From positions 1,116,001 to 1,180,000 of the forward strand of contig NC_013720.1 of NCBI RefSeq assembly GCF_000025185.1: DNA of 64,000 nucleotides, read 5' to 3'. The position numbers and the translations under genes are program-made. Positions 51,957 to 60,676 of the stretch are shown piece after piece. The notes beneath the pieces are model-generated. The model ran no database searches. It was given only the letters and a program-made list of their open reading frames with translations, and was not told where the DNA came from. How positions within the stretch are numbered: the stretch's first letter is position 1; every line of letters begins with the position of its first letter. The stretch is from Pirellula staleyi DSM 6068. Lineage in GTDB: Bacteria; Planctomycetota; Planctomycetia; Pirellulales; Pirellulaceae.

Positions 51957-52403
51957 CTAATCCATTCGCACGCCGATTGATAGCAGCAGGTTGGCAAAAC
52001 GCTGCGTGTCGGCTGTTTGAATCGTGAGAACGTGATCCGCTGTCGCCACGGCGTCGTAAAAGTCCCACTTGTCGATCGGCTTGAGCTCGAGATTCATCCC
52101 CAGCTTAGCGAGCGTTTGTCGATACTCGTTCCATACGGGCGGGTCGCTGTCGAGCGTGTAGGGATCGTCTTTCGGATAGTTCATCGTGTTGATCTCGTCG
52201 ATCGGAACCGCCGATAGTACGGCCTGCAGCGCTTGATCGCACGTGATCAGTCCCGGCATCAGATTCATGCTGACGACCGTTGCATTAGGCCCCTTCTTCG
52301 ACGATGCCGGATAGTGACCGTCGGCAATCAGAATCTTGGCGTGATGCCCTGCAGCAGCAAGTACGCGGCTGATCTCAGGATGAATGAGCGTGGAACGTAG
52401 CAT
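51957..52403 (-). CDS. fucU: L-fucose mutarotase (RbsD/FucU family)
   Basis: The 148-residue protein has the FucU pattern: GHHAKILIADGHYP with His20 and Asp28, DEINTMNYPKDDPY and a C-terminal region (FYDAVATADHVLTIQTAD). FucU interconverts alpha and beta anomers of L-fucose, and the related RbsD acts on ribose. Length and motif favour FucU. It supports the reading of this operon as deoxy-sugar catabolism. The gene is 44 bases before the lactonase gene and 39 bases after the isomerase-like gene. Confidence 0.85.
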   Translation of the reverse strand: MLRSTLIHPEISRVLAAAGHHAKILIADGHYPASSKKGPNATVVSMNLMPGLITCDQALQAVLSAVPIDEINTMNYPKDDPYTLDSDPPVWNEYRQTLAKLGMNLELKPIDKWDFYDAVATADHVLTIQTADTQRFANLLLSIGVRMD

Positions 52404-52442
52404 GGAGAGAGCTCGATAGAAGTAAGTGAATGAGTAGTCTGG

Positions 52443-53261
52443 TTAGCGAGGAAAATACTTTTGAAACGTGTGAATGGTTTGCTCGGCAGCGGTCACACTA
52501 TCAGGGAGTGCGAGCGCTTCGGCGGAGAGATAACGATCGTACTTGATCTCCTGGAGCGCTGCAGCGATGGGTCCGTAGTCCATGTGTCCCATACCCGCAG
52601 CGCGGCGATTGCTGTCGACAAAATGGACGTGACCAATGGTGTCACTCGCTGTGCGAATGGCCACAGCGAGATCGGTCTCTTCGATGTTCATATGAAACAG
52701 ATCGGCCAGCAGTTTCACGTTTTTGGTAGACAGTGGCGCGAGCAATTCACTGGCCGCGCGCAGCGTGGTGGCGAGATTGGTCTCGTAACGATTCAGCGGC
52801 TCGTAGATGAGGATTTGACCGTTTTTCTCGGCAAATTCGCCCAGTTCCTCGAGCCCCTCGAGTAGATAGCTCACAGCAGTCTTGCGATCGACAGCGGCAT
52901 CCCAGCGACCTTGCATACTGCCAATGATCGCCGGCGCGCCGATCGCAGCAGCAGCTTCGATCATGCTACGGATGAACAGCTTCGCGGCGTCGCGCTGACT
53001 CTTCTCCGGCTGACAAAGATGCAGTTTGTGCTTCACCCATCCAGCGCCGGTGCCAACCGCAGCGACTGCCAGATCGAGTCCACTGGTGAGCTGCGTGACC
53101 GCATGCGCGGGGATCGCTTCGGGACCCGGCGGAAAGATCTCAATGGCGTCGAAACCAAGTCGGCTCGCCTGGGCAGCAGCAGCTTGCAGGTCGTACCAAA
53201 AGACAAACGGGCCACCTTGCGCTTCGGCCACAAGGCTCACGGTAACAGCAGAGCGAATCAC
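52443..53261 (-). CDS. Sugar phosphate isomerase/epimerase-like protein (AP endonuclease 2 fold)
   Basis: The 272-residue TIM-barrel protein starts at GTG (53261), after GAGG in the 26-base gap to the upstream gene. Family phrases are FDAIEIFPPGP, PAIIGSMQGRWDA, QILIYEPLNRYETN, LLADLFHMNIEE, IGHVHFVDSNRR and GHMDYGPIAAALQ. The metal ligands are probably Glu in YEPLNR, Asp in ADLFHMN and the His/Asp pair. Relatives isomerise or epimerise keto sugars. The specific reaction here is unassigned. It may act on a ketose or keto-acid intermediate of the sugar pathway. Confidence 0.83.
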   Translation of the reverse strand: MIRSAVTVSLVAEAQGGPFVFWYDLQAAAAQASRLGFDAIEIFPPGPEAIPAHAVTQLTSGLDLAVAAVGTGAGWVKHKLHLCQPEKSQRDAAKLFIRSMIEAAAAIGAPAIIGSMQGRWDAAVDRKTAVSYLLEGLEELGEFAEKNGQILIYEPLNRYETNLATTLRAASELLAPLSTKNVKLLADLFHMNIEETDLAVAIRTASDTIGHVHFVDSNRRAAGMGHMDYGPIAAALQEIKYDRYLSAEALALPDSVTAAEQTIHTFQKYFPR

Positions 53262-53287
53262 GGAGAGGTTCCTCGATCGAAGTTGAA

Positions 53288-54409
53288 TTAGAGCGTGCGC
53301 GCGAGTGCTTCATCGAGCTTCGCAGGGCGACAGCCAAAGAGTCGTTGATACTCGTCGGCTGTCGGCGCGAGTCGTACCTGCAACTTCGCCGCATGGTTGA
53401 GCGCAATGTCTTTCAGCTGATGATTCAAATGGACATTGCGAAAGCGATCCCACGTTTGATCGGCAAACTCAGCGACATCGCTCACACGATAGGCAATCGT
53501 CGGCACAATCTCTTCAAACAGGAGTGCGCGAAGCCACTTCGCTTTCTCAAGATCGGCCAAAACATCAGCGACCGTCACGGGACCGGTGCCGAAGAACTTA
53601 GCGACCATCGCAGTGTGCAGTCCGTTGAGAATACGGACTTTTCGTAGGTAAAAAGGGGACAAATCACTCACCCAGCGAATTGCCGGATGATCGATCGGCT
53701 GAGGCATCGACGGATCAAGCGGCTGCTGCGCCCAAAGCTGATAAGGCTCGGCGCAAACCAAGTTAGGATCGGTAGTGAGATGTGGATTCGTTGGCTCGGG
53801 ACTCGTCACGATACAATCGACCAAGCTGTTGACCCACTGTGTTTTGTTGGTGACATAGTCGATGAACGCTTCCCCCAGCGACCAGCGCCGCGCTTGTTCG
53901 ACCACCAGATCGCGGAGCTTCGCGCCGTTACTTTCGATCAGCTCGCAGGGCAGCATCACCAGCGGCGCGAGGTCCTTCGCATAGCGCAGGTGCAATAGCT
54001 GCGCGAGCTTGCCGGGAAGCGAGGAAGGTGGAGCATCGCTCGGTGCATCGCCGTCGGCGAGCTTATACCCAGCTTCGGTCGCATTGCTAATCACGAACTT
54101 CAGCGCATCGGTTTGGACGAGTCTTTGCACTTCGCTCCACTGCGTACCGGCGACGAGCGCGCGACTGATGCTCGCCACAAGATCGATGCGCTCCACAGGC
54201 TCGCCATTTTGAAAGCCTCGCACGAGTACGCTGTAGCCTTCCGGGCGAGACGCCAGCGAATCGGCACGCGAACCGGCAGTCGATTGCACAACGACGATCT
54301 TGCCAACAGGCCGACTCGAAGCGTTCGCCTGGTGAATGAATCGATCGCAGAAGGCGCGCAAGAATCGACCAGCGCCGAGCTGCAATACGGTTTCCGAAAG
54401 TTCCGCCAT
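53288..54409 (-). CDS. Mannitol dehydrogenase/tagaturonate reductase-like oxidoreductase
   Basis: The 373-residue product begins with a GAGRFLRAF nucleotide-binding pattern and continues with FVISNATEAGYKL, MLPCELIESNGAKLRDLV and SDLSPFYLRKVRILNGLHT. The last contains the conserved Lys-x4-Asn-x-x-His active-site signature (KVRILNGLH) of the polyol dehydrogenase/UxaB superfamily. Altronate oxidoreductase interconverts tagaturonate and altronate. Whether this member works on uronates or another keto acid is not decidable. The length is a little short against about 480 for UxaB. It has an operon position between the zinc dehydrogenase and the isomerase-like gene. Confidence 0.82.
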   Translation of the reverse strand: MAELSETVLQLGAGRFLRAFCDRFIHQANASSRPVGKIVVVQSTAGSRADSLASRPEGYSVLVRGFQNGEPVERIDLVASISRALVAGTQWSEVQRLVQTDALKFVISNATEAGYKLADGDAPSDAPPSSLPGKLAQLLHLRYAKDLAPLVMLPCELIESNGAKLRDLVVEQARRWSLGEAFIDYVTNKTQWVNSLVDCIVTSPEPTNPHLTTDPNLVCAEPYQLWAQQPLDPSMPQPIDHPAIRWVSDLSPFYLRKVRILNGLHTAMVAKFFGTGPVTVADVLADLEKAKWLRALLFEEIVPTIAYRVSDVAEFADQTWDRFRNVHLNHQLKDIALNHAAKLQVRLAPTADEYQRLFGCRPAKLDEALARTL

Positions 54410-54435
54410 GAGTCTTGATGTCTCCAGCTATTTTG

Positions 54436-54459
54436 TGCGTATTTTTAGAGAGATACGCA
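54436..54459. repeat. 24-base palindromic element, family C, copy 4
   Basis: TGCGTAT and ATACGCA arms surround TTTTAGAGAG. It sits 12 bases after the zinc-dehydrogenase stop and 27 bases before the next start. Confidence 0.65.
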
Positions 54460-54470
54460 GATTCCTTGTA

Positions 54471-55499
54471 CTACTCGCCGACGTCGACAATCGCTTTGAT
54501 GCAACCGGTTTCGGGTTTCGTCAGCGATGGAAAAATGCCGGCGACATCGGCAAATGCAGGGCGGTGCGTGATCCACGGATTGGTGTCGATCTGACCATTC
54601 TCGATGAGCGAAACGATGCGACTGAAGTCGGCTGAGAGTGCGTTGCGACTGGCTAGAAGTGTCATCTCGCGGCGATGCATCAGCGGATGAACAAACGAAA
54701 TCTCTTGCGTCGTGATCCCGACAAAGACCAGTCGCCCAGCAAAGCCGACGTACTGCAGTGCGCCACTCATCGAGCGATTGTTCCCCGTGGCATCAATCAC
54801 TACTTGGGCGAGCTTCCCTTCAGTAAGCTCTGTGAGCTGCGTTAGTTCGCTGCCGTCCCCTTTCACCTGAATGGTGTTAGTGACACCCATGCTCGTGCGA
54901 ACGAAATCGAGGCGCTGCTCGCTCAGGTCCATCACGATGATGTTTGCGCCTGTAAGCTTCACGAACTCCAGTGCCGAGAGACCGATCGGTCCAGCGCCGA
55001 TAATCAGCACCCACTCACCAGGTTTGGGATTACAGCGATTCACCGCGTGGCAGCCAATGGCGAGGGTCTCGACGAGCGCTAGTTGTTCGTACTCTAGTTT
55101 CGTTGAGATGTGCAGCTTCCGCGCGGGAACGGTGAACTGTGGACGGAGCCCACCATCGCAGTGAACACCGAGCGTTTGATGATGCTCGCAGCAGTTGGTG
55201 TGTCCACGTGTGCAGCTGAAGCATTTTTGGCAATTGATATACGGCTCGACAGCGCAGCGATCGCCCGGCTTGACGTTGGTGACACCTTCGCCGACCGCGA
55301 GCACTTCCACGCCCAACTCGTGTCCAGGAATTCGCGGGTAGCTGAAGAACGGCATCTTGCCGAGATAGCCACTCAGATCCGTTCCACAGATGCCGACGCG
55401 ATGAACGCGCACGACAGCTTCGCCTGGTCCAGGCGCAGCTGGTTCGGCAATATCGATCGTCTTGAAATTCAGCGGAGCTTCGAGAAGCAATGCCTTCAT
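54471..55499 (-). CDS. Zinc-dependent alcohol/polyol dehydrogenase (MDR family)
   Basis: The 342-residue protein has catalytic-zinc ligands Cys38 in GICGTD and the His60-Glu61 pair in PGHE. A structural-zinc cluster (INCQKCFSCTRGHTNCC) and the Rossmann motif IIGAGPIGLSALEFVK are also present. This medium-chain family oxidises polyols or hydroxy acids with NAD(P). In a fucose-type pathway it may act on 2-keto-3-deoxy-L-fuconate or galactonate. That assignment is inferred from operon content. A palindromic element follows its stop and another precedes its start. Confidence 0.85.
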   Translation of the reverse strand: MKALLLEAPLNFKTIDIAEPAAPGPGEAVVRVHRVGICGTDLSGYLGKMPFFSYPRIPGHELGVEVLAVGEGVTNVKPGDRCAVEPYINCQKCFSCTRGHTNCCEHHQTLGVHCDGGLRPQFTVPARKLHISTKLEYEQLALVETLAIGCHAVNRCNPKPGEWVLIIGAGPIGLSALEFVKLTGANIIVMDLSEQRLDFVRTSMGVTNTIQVKGDGSELTQLTELTEGKLAQVVIDATGNNRSMSGALQYVGFAGRLVFVGITTQEISFVHPLMHRREMTLLASRNALSADFSRIVSLIENGQIDTNPWITHRPAFADVAGIFPSLTKPETGCIKAIVDVGE

Positions 55500-55548
55500 G
55501 GAGAGGTTTCCGGCAAGTGGGGGCGAGTGAATCTGCGTTTGCGGAGTG

Positions 55549-55572
55549 AATGTATTTCCCTGGAAATACGCA
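55549..55572. repeat. 24-base palindromic element, family C, copy 5 (best)
   Basis: Perfect arms GTATTTCC and GGAAATAC (55552-55569) around CT. It lies 15 bases after the aldo-keto reductase stop. Its 16-base core is the reverse complement of that at 25428-25443. Confidence 0.75.
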
Positions 55573-55586
55573 CGTTTTGAACAGGA

Positions 55587-56531
55587 CTAGGAAGGGAGCG
55601 GGTCGTTATTCTCGGGCTTGCCTTCGATGTAGAACCAGTTGTGAATCGGCTGGAGAATAGCGAGGACTTCGGCAAGCAATTCTTGGTCGATTGGTTCTTC
55701 CGACCACTTCACCCACTGCTCGACATTGGCCGGATTCGCCGAGCCCACGATGCACGTGGCGAGGTCTTCATTGGCGATCGAGAACTGCACGGCGAGCTTG
55801 GCGATGTCGCTACCTCGCGCGGCACAGTGATCGGCTGCGGCTTTGGCAATCGCACGCACTTCAGGAGTTGCTTTGTGCCACGGTGGCAAAGGTTGATTCG
55901 TAAGCAGTCGCGCCGAGAAAGGGGCGGCGTTCATGATGCCGACATTTTTGCTTTTGAGATAAGGAATCTCATCGGCCAGCATCGTGTTTTGCAGCGTGTA
56001 GTGATTGTACGAGAGAACGACATCGAGCTCAGCTTGATCGAGGACGAAGTGCAAGTTGCTCATCGGATAGCCACTGATGCCGATAAAGCGGACCTTCCCT
56101 TGCTCTTTGATTTTGCGAAGGGCGGGGAGAGTTTCGTCGATGATTTGCTGACGATCGACAAACTCAATATCGTGGCAGAGCATGATGTCGAGATAGTCGA
56201 CGCCAAGACGATGGAGACTGACGTCGACACTTTCTGCAACACGCTTCGCCGAGAAGTCGAAGTGCGAGCCGTCGTAGCGACCTAGTTTGGTGCCGAGCAG
56301 GTAGCGCTCGCGGCGAATGTCTTTGAGCAAAAGTCCGAGGAGGCATTCGCTCAGACCACGACCATAGTAGGGACTGGTATCGATGAAGTTCATCCCCAGG
56401 TCGAGCGCGAGACGGACGCTTCGCATGGCATCGCTGACATCGACTTTGCGAAACTCTTGTCCCAGACTCGACGCGCCAAAGCTGAGCCACGAGAGCTGAA
56501 GACCGGTTTGGCCGAGGGGACGGAACTTCAT
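55587..56531 (-). CDS. Aldo/keto reductase, probable aldose 1-dehydrogenase (L-fucose/L-galactose type)
   Basis: This first gene of the six-gene operon encodes 314 residues. The AKR tetrad is visible: Asp51, Tyr56 (FIDTSPYYGRG), Lys82 (GTKLGRY) and His120 (LCHDIEF). The short-loop layout resembles the L-galactose/L-fucose dehydrogenase branch, which oxidises the aldose C1 to a lactone. With fucU and the lactonase downstream this gives the steps aldose, lactone, acid. It is divergent from the XylR-like regulator. The substrate is inferred from context and not proven. Confidence 0.83.
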   Translation of the reverse strand: MKFRPLGQTGLQLSWLSFGASSLGQEFRKVDVSDAMRSVRLALDLGMNFIDTSPYYGRGLSECLLGLLLKDIRRERYLLGTKLGRYDGSHFDFSAKRVAESVDVSLHRLGVDYLDIMLCHDIEFVDRQQIIDETLPALRKIKEQGKVRFIGISGYPMSNLHFVLDQAELDVVLSYNHYTLQNTMLADEIPYLKSKNVGIMNAAPFSARLLTNQPLPPWHKATPEVRAIAKAAADHCAARGSDIAKLAVQFSIANEDLATCIVGSANPANVEQWVKWSEEPIDQELLAEVLAILQPIHNWFYIEGKPENNDPLPS

Positions 56532-56824
56532 GACAAACTTTCTCTGCGAAGGAGCGGGAGAAGAGAGCTGCGAACCGCAGTTTAGCGTGTTTAATCGTAG
56601 CCGATTACCGCCCCGCGACTATCGCGATTCGCGCAGTTTCATTTCGGTTTTGCGCAATATCTGATCGGGCGAGAATCGAATGCTTTGCCGATATTTTTTC
56701 GAATTTTATGGCATTCTTGCGACTGGAATCGATCAACAGGGAGCAAGACAACTCGCAATTGACATCGTTTTTGCGCACGATAAGGAGAACAGCGTTTCGA
56801 GGCAACCATCCCGCGCACCATCTC
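56532..56824. promoter_or_regulatory. Divergent control region between sugar operon and XylR-like regulator
   Basis: This 293-base spacer is A+T-rich near its middle. Inverted elements AATATC (56656-56661) with GATATT (56690-56695), and GAATGC (56678-56683) with GCATTC (56711-56716), may be operator half-sites. The regulator encoded on the right probably binds here. I could not fix -35/-10 boxes. Confidence 0.35.
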
Positions 56825-57997
56825 ATGAAACCTACGCAGCAGAAAGTGACGAGTCGGCCACAAGTGGCGCTGATCATCGAGACCTCGATCAACTATGGAC
56901 GGGGGCTCCTCAAAGGGGTGGCTCGCTACATGCGATCCGCGGGGGAGTGGTCGGTGTTTCTTGAACAGCGCGAACTGGGAGCGGAACTGCCGCGCTGGAT
57001 CGATCGGTGGGATGGGGATGGAATCATCACGCGCAGCGACGATCCACGGTTGCTCGAGCGAGGGATTCCGACGGTTGCGCTGTTTGATCATCGAAGCTGT
57101 CAGCAGAAGGTGCCGCAGATTCTGAACGACAATCGTGCGGTGGGACGCTTAGCGGCAGCGCATCTGGTGGAGCGAGGATTTCGGCATCTAGCGTTTTATG
57201 GAGTGCCGGGAGAGTTTTGGTCGGAAGAACGTTTGGCTGGAGTGCGCGAGGAGGGAGCTCGCCAGGGAGCATCGCTGGCCGTGTTTGAACCAGCTCGTTC
57301 GCGCCGCAAACGTTCGATTGCTTGGCAAGATTCGCAGGAAGAACTAGCCCGGTGGATGAGCGCGCAAGCAGCTCCTCTGGGTCTGGTGGCCGCGAACGAT
57401 ATTCATGGACTCCGAGCACTTGATGCATGTAAGCGCGCGGGAATTTCGGTCCCAGAACGGGTGGCTGTGATGGGGGCCGATAACGACGAAGAGCTGTGCG
57501 AGTTATCGGACCCGCCTCTTTCGAGTATCGCCTTTCAGCCGCTGCGCGCTGGTTTTGCTGCGGCGGAAATGCTGGCGCGGATGATGCGTGGAGAGCGGGT
57601 GCAATCGGCGATGCAACTGGTGCCGCCACTGGGGCTCGTGACCCGGCAATCGACCGATGTGCTGGCGATGGAAGATGAAGAAGTGGCCCGCGCACTAGCG
57701 GTGATTCGGCAGCAGGCTTGTGACGGTTTGGATGTGCCAGCGATCTTACGGCAAGTGCCGATTTCACGTCGATCGCTGGAGATCCGGATGCAGAAATTGC
57801 TGGGTCGAACGCCGCGCGAGGAGATTCGGCGGGTGCAGATCGAGCGGGCTAAAAAACTGCTCAGCGAGACCGATCTGAAGCTCGATCGGATCGCTGTCAG
57901 CTGCGGCTTTGTGCGGGCTTCGGCCCTCTCGATCGCGTTTCGGGAAGTGGTGGGAACGACACCGAGCGACTATCGATCGCAAGCCGGATTGGCGTAG
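56825..57997 (+). CDS. XylR-like transcriptional regulator (LacI-type sensor plus AraC HTH)
   Basis: The ATG at 56825 gives 390 residues. The N-terminal part has a periplasmic-binding-protein-like sugar sensor (VALIIETSINYGRGLLKGV, AHLVERGFRHLAFYG, LGLVAANDIHGLRALDA). The C-terminal 110 residues are an AraC-type helix-turn-helix (ISRRSLEIRMQKLLGRTP, IAVSCGFVRASALSIAFRE). The two-part layout is that of XylR-type activators. Divergence from the sugar operon suggests it senses the operon's sugar and activates it. A longer open frame from 56708 lacks similarity. It meets the next gene tail-to-tail. Confidence 0.9.
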   Translation: MKPTQQKVTSRPQVALIIETSINYGRGLLKGVARYMRSAGEWSVFLEQRELGAELPRWIDRWDGDGIITRSDDPRLLERGIPTVALFDHRSCQQKVPQILNDNRAVGRLAAAHLVERGFRHLAFYGVPGEFWSEERLAGVREEGARQGASLAVFEPARSRRKRSIAWQDSQEELARWMSAQAAPLGLVAANDIHGLRALDACKRAGISVPERVAVMGADNDEELCELSDPPLSSIAFQPLRAGFAAAEMLARMMRGERVQSAMQLVPPLGLVTRQSTDVLAMEDEEVARALAVIRQQACDGLDVPAILRQVPISRRSLEIRMQKLLGRTPREEIRRVQIERAKKLLSETDLKLDRIAVSCGFVRASALSIAFREVVGTTPSDYRSQAGLA

Positions 57998-58022
57998 CAC
58001 AAGCCAGCCTCCAGGCGCACCA

Positions 58023-58937
58023 CTAAGGGACAGCAAGTGGCTGATCCCAGCGCGCTTTATAGAGGCGCTCGTCGGGGAGTTCGATCTTTTCAAGCGGATC
58101 GAGCAGCTGCAAGCTATTGCTCCACCAATTGTTGCTGGTCAGATCGGCTTGCTGCAGGACAAACCGTTTGGATTCGCGATGTTGATCGATCGATTTCACT
58201 TTTTTTGCTTCGGGAAAAAGCTCGAAGGGGGCGAAGGTTTGCGATTTCAAATCCAGGGTGTGAATCTTTGATGCCGAGGTGATCAGCAGCGATTTGCCTC
58301 CGGCGGTTGGAGATACATCGTGCCCGTCTCCTTCGGGAAGCTGCCACGTTTTTTCGACCACAATCTCAAGCGTTGGGAGCGCTGTCTTGTCGGTCGCAGC
58401 GGAGGTTTTGAGGGAGACGAGCAAAAGTTCTTCACTTCCGAGAGCATAGAGCTTACCCCCGTCGACATCCCACCAGGTGCCATGGGCGCCGACGAGTTTC
58501 GTTCGCGCGATGGGAGTTGTGCTCGCAGGGTCGCTGTAGGAGAAGATCAACAGTTCGTCGCCGCCAAAGCTACTGGCGACGGCGATTCGTTTCTCGGGCA
58601 ACAGGCAAGCGCTGTGGGCATTGCGTGCGGAGGCAACATAAATCGCTCGTTTGGTGTCGCGCTCGACCAAGGCTACGCCACCGGAAGAGGACGTGATGAG
58701 GATCCACTTGTCGTACGGTTTGCATTCGTCGGTCGTACGGAACTGAGCATGCTGCGACTGGGGAATCTCTGGCGAACTGGCGGCGGTCCAGCTCCAAAGT
58801 TTATCACTCTCGCCGAGCTTGCCAGGGGTAGCGGGGATGATGAAAACCTCATCCATGCCGCAGCAAATCAGGCTGGGTGGAGCGGCGGAGGCCAAGGAGG
58901 TCGCGAGCAGCAGCGCGAAGAAAACAACGAATCGCAT
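58023..58937 (-). CDS. Secreted propeller-like protein of unknown function
   Basis: The ATG at 58937 gives 304 residues with a signal peptide (FFALLLATSLASA). The mature part contains repeated beta-strand segments (KWILITSSSGGVALVERDT, GTWWDVDGGKLYALGSEELL, LPEGDGHDVSPTAGGKSLLIT), typical of a beta-propeller with about six to seven blades. The LICCGMDEVFII opening and WWDV motif resemble DUF6528-type secreted proteins. No catalytic motif is visible. It is monocistronic, tail-to-tail with the regulator gene (25-base gap), and might bind a carbohydrate or ligand at the surface. Confidence 0.7.
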   Translation of the reverse strand: MRFVVFFALLLATSLASAAPPSLICCGMDEVFIIPATPGKLGESDKLWSWTAASSPEIPQSQHAQFRTTDECKPYDKWILITSSSGGVALVERDTKRAIYVASARNAHSACLLPEKRIAVASSFGGDELLIFSYSDPASTTPIARTKLVGAHGTWWDVDGGKLYALGSEELLLVSLKTSAATDKTALPTLEIVVEKTWQLPEGDGHDVSPTAGGKSLLITSASKIHTLDLKSQTFAPFELFPEAKKVKSIDQHRESKRFVLQQADLTSNNWWSNSLQLLDPLEKIELPDERLYKARWDQPLAVP

Positions 58938-59190
58938 GACAGGCCCCAAGAGCGCGAGTGAGGTGGGATGGCCTGTAGTTAGAACGTAGTTCTGCGGGGA
59001 ATTCAACGCTCGGGAACGATGAGCGTTGGCTAAATCGAGCTGTGATTAGCGACGCGCAGCAACAATCTAATCCTGAAGCAAGCGATGAAAAAACCTGGCG
59101 CTTCATTAGCGAGAGCAGCTGATGCGCTGCTCTCGCGAGGGATCTCTCGAGGAACTCACGTGTAGAGCTCGAAAGGGGACGACCTAGCGA

Positions 59191-60303
59191 CTACTTTGTC
59201 GCTGGCTTGGAGTGGGCGAGTGCCAAAAGGGCATAGCCGGTGACGAGCGAAGCATCCCCTTCCATCCAGCGCGGGTCGGCGTTGACGAACGAGCCATCTT
59301 CGGCCTGACGCGAGGCGAGTTCAGCGATCAGCTCGCTGCGCCAGTTGTGCTCGACACCCTTCTCGTCGACGAACGTATCGTTGCCGGTTGCTTCGAGCGC
59401 TTTGGCAAAGGTTTGGTAGTAGTAGAAGAGCCCCGACGTTCCCATGCCTGGGTTGCTGTCGAGATCGTAGTTCTTTTTGAGCCAGCCGATGGCAGCTTTC
59501 ACGCGCACATCGTCGGGACCGACACCAGCATAGATCATGCTCTTGAGACCAGCGTAGGTCATCGATGCATAGCTGCGAAGCGCGCCGGTTTCGGTGGTAC
59601 CAGCTTGGCTCACACCACCAGCGGCTGGCGAGTAGTAGAAACCGCCGTCGGGATTCTTGGCAGCGTAGGGAGTGGTGTTGTGCTCGGACTCGAGGTTTTG
59701 GCAACGCGAAACGAAGATTAGAGCACGCTTCATTTCTTCGCTGTTAGGGTCGGTGCCGGTCGCCTTCAGAGCGTCGAGCAAAAAGCTGGTATTCGAGAGA
59801 TCGGGGCGTTTGTTTTTACCGTAACCAGCGCCGCCGAATTCGGGGTCAGCAGCGGTTTTTCCTTCCTTGTCGTCCCACTGCAGACCTTTCACAAAGGCGT
59901 CGGCCTTCTTCACGATGGTGTCGAAGCGACCATCTTTGTTGGCTGCAGCGAAGCAAACGACACCGAGGCACGTTTCGTAGTTCTTGTGGTTCGATTCCGG
60001 GGCGTAGATGCCGCCATCTTCCTGAACGAACTGCTGCAAGTACTTCAGAGCCTTGGCAACCGCAGGATCGTCGACCGTGCGGCCATGCTTCAGCAGCGAA
60101 GCAGTCACCAGCGCGGTGACGGCGGGGCCGGCAGCCGAGTTGTACGAGCCATCGGCGGCTTGGGCTTTGGTAGTGAGGTAGGTGACCGCTTTGCTGACGG
60201 TTTGCTGATAAACAGCGGCATCGTCGGCTGCGGTGGCCAGCGAGGCACAGGCGATCGAGGCCAAGGCAACGAACGAGGCCAGGGTGCGACAAATCGATTT
60301 CAT
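59191..60303 (-). CDS. Secreted prenyltransferase/squalene-oxidase-repeat protein
   Basis: The ATG at 60303 gives 370 residues with a signal peptide (LASFVALASIACASLATAAD), after GGAG about 10 bases upstream. The mature protein is built of alpha-barrel repeats (AVTYLTTKAQAADGSYN, ALKYLQQFVQEDGGIYAPES, IGWLKKNYDLDSNPGMG, GLFYYYQTFAKALEATG) resembling the prenyltransferase/terpene-cyclase fold, but without a DxDD or DDxxD catalytic box. Many planctomycetes carry several such secreted proteins; their role is undefined. It is likely a structural or binding protein rather than a cyclase. It stands between two other secreted or chaperone genes. Confidence 0.82.
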   Translation of the reverse strand: MKSICRTLASFVALASIACASLATAADDAAVYQQTVSKAVTYLTTKAQAADGSYNSAAGPAVTALVTASLLKHGRTVDDPAVAKALKYLQQFVQEDGGIYAPESNHKNYETCLGVVCFAAANKDGRFDTIVKKADAFVKGLQWDDKEGKTAADPEFGGAGYGKNKRPDLSNTSFLLDALKATGTDPNSEEMKRALIFVSRCQNLESEHNTTPYAAKNPDGGFYYSPAAGGVSQAGTTETGALRSYASMTYAGLKSMIYAGVGPDDVRVKAAIGWLKKNYDLDSNPGMGTSGLFYYYQTFAKALEATGNDTFVDEKGVEHNWRSELIAELASRQAEDGSFVNADPRWMEGDASLVTGYALLALAHSKPATK

Positions 60304-60676
60304 AGACGAAAACTCCAAGCAGCAGCGGAGATGGGTGTGTCCAGCAGGCACGTGCGTTGGCATAAGGCTACGCAAGACCGACGCAAGGAACACCGATGCC
60401 ATCCGCGAGGCAGATGCAGATGAGTCTTCGATTATTCCATGCCCGCAGCGCGAGAGGAAGAGATTAGGGGCGAGGAGCCGAGAAGTAATGCAGCAGAAGC
60501 TTGGGCCAGGAAGCAGCGCTGCTAAGTTCCTAGAACCGCCCCAGGTCCAAGGGGGCGCACTGGTGTGAACAGCGGCGGCCCATGAGGGGAGTCTATAGTT
60601 CAGACGATTGAGCGACGCAAAGCGTTGTCGCTCCTAGATTTCCGCACGATGGATCGAGCAGAGCTTCGGCCGTGTC
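60304..60676. other. 373-base intergenic region
   Basis: The gap separates the repeat-protein start from the groES stop (both minus strand). It holds the hairpin at 60610-60633 and otherwise no recognised feature. Confidence 0.4.
60610..60633. repeat. Inverted repeat after groES
   Basis: GAGCGAC and GTCGCTC arms surround a GCAAAGCGTT centre that can pair further (GC-AAA-GC). No U-run follows on the groES strand, so a role in termination is uncertain. Confidence 0.5.

Noticed and set aside
51913-52068. N-terminal extension of the lactonase-like protein
   Set aside because: The 52 extra residues overlap the end of fucU, which is itself well supported, and have no similarity to the family.
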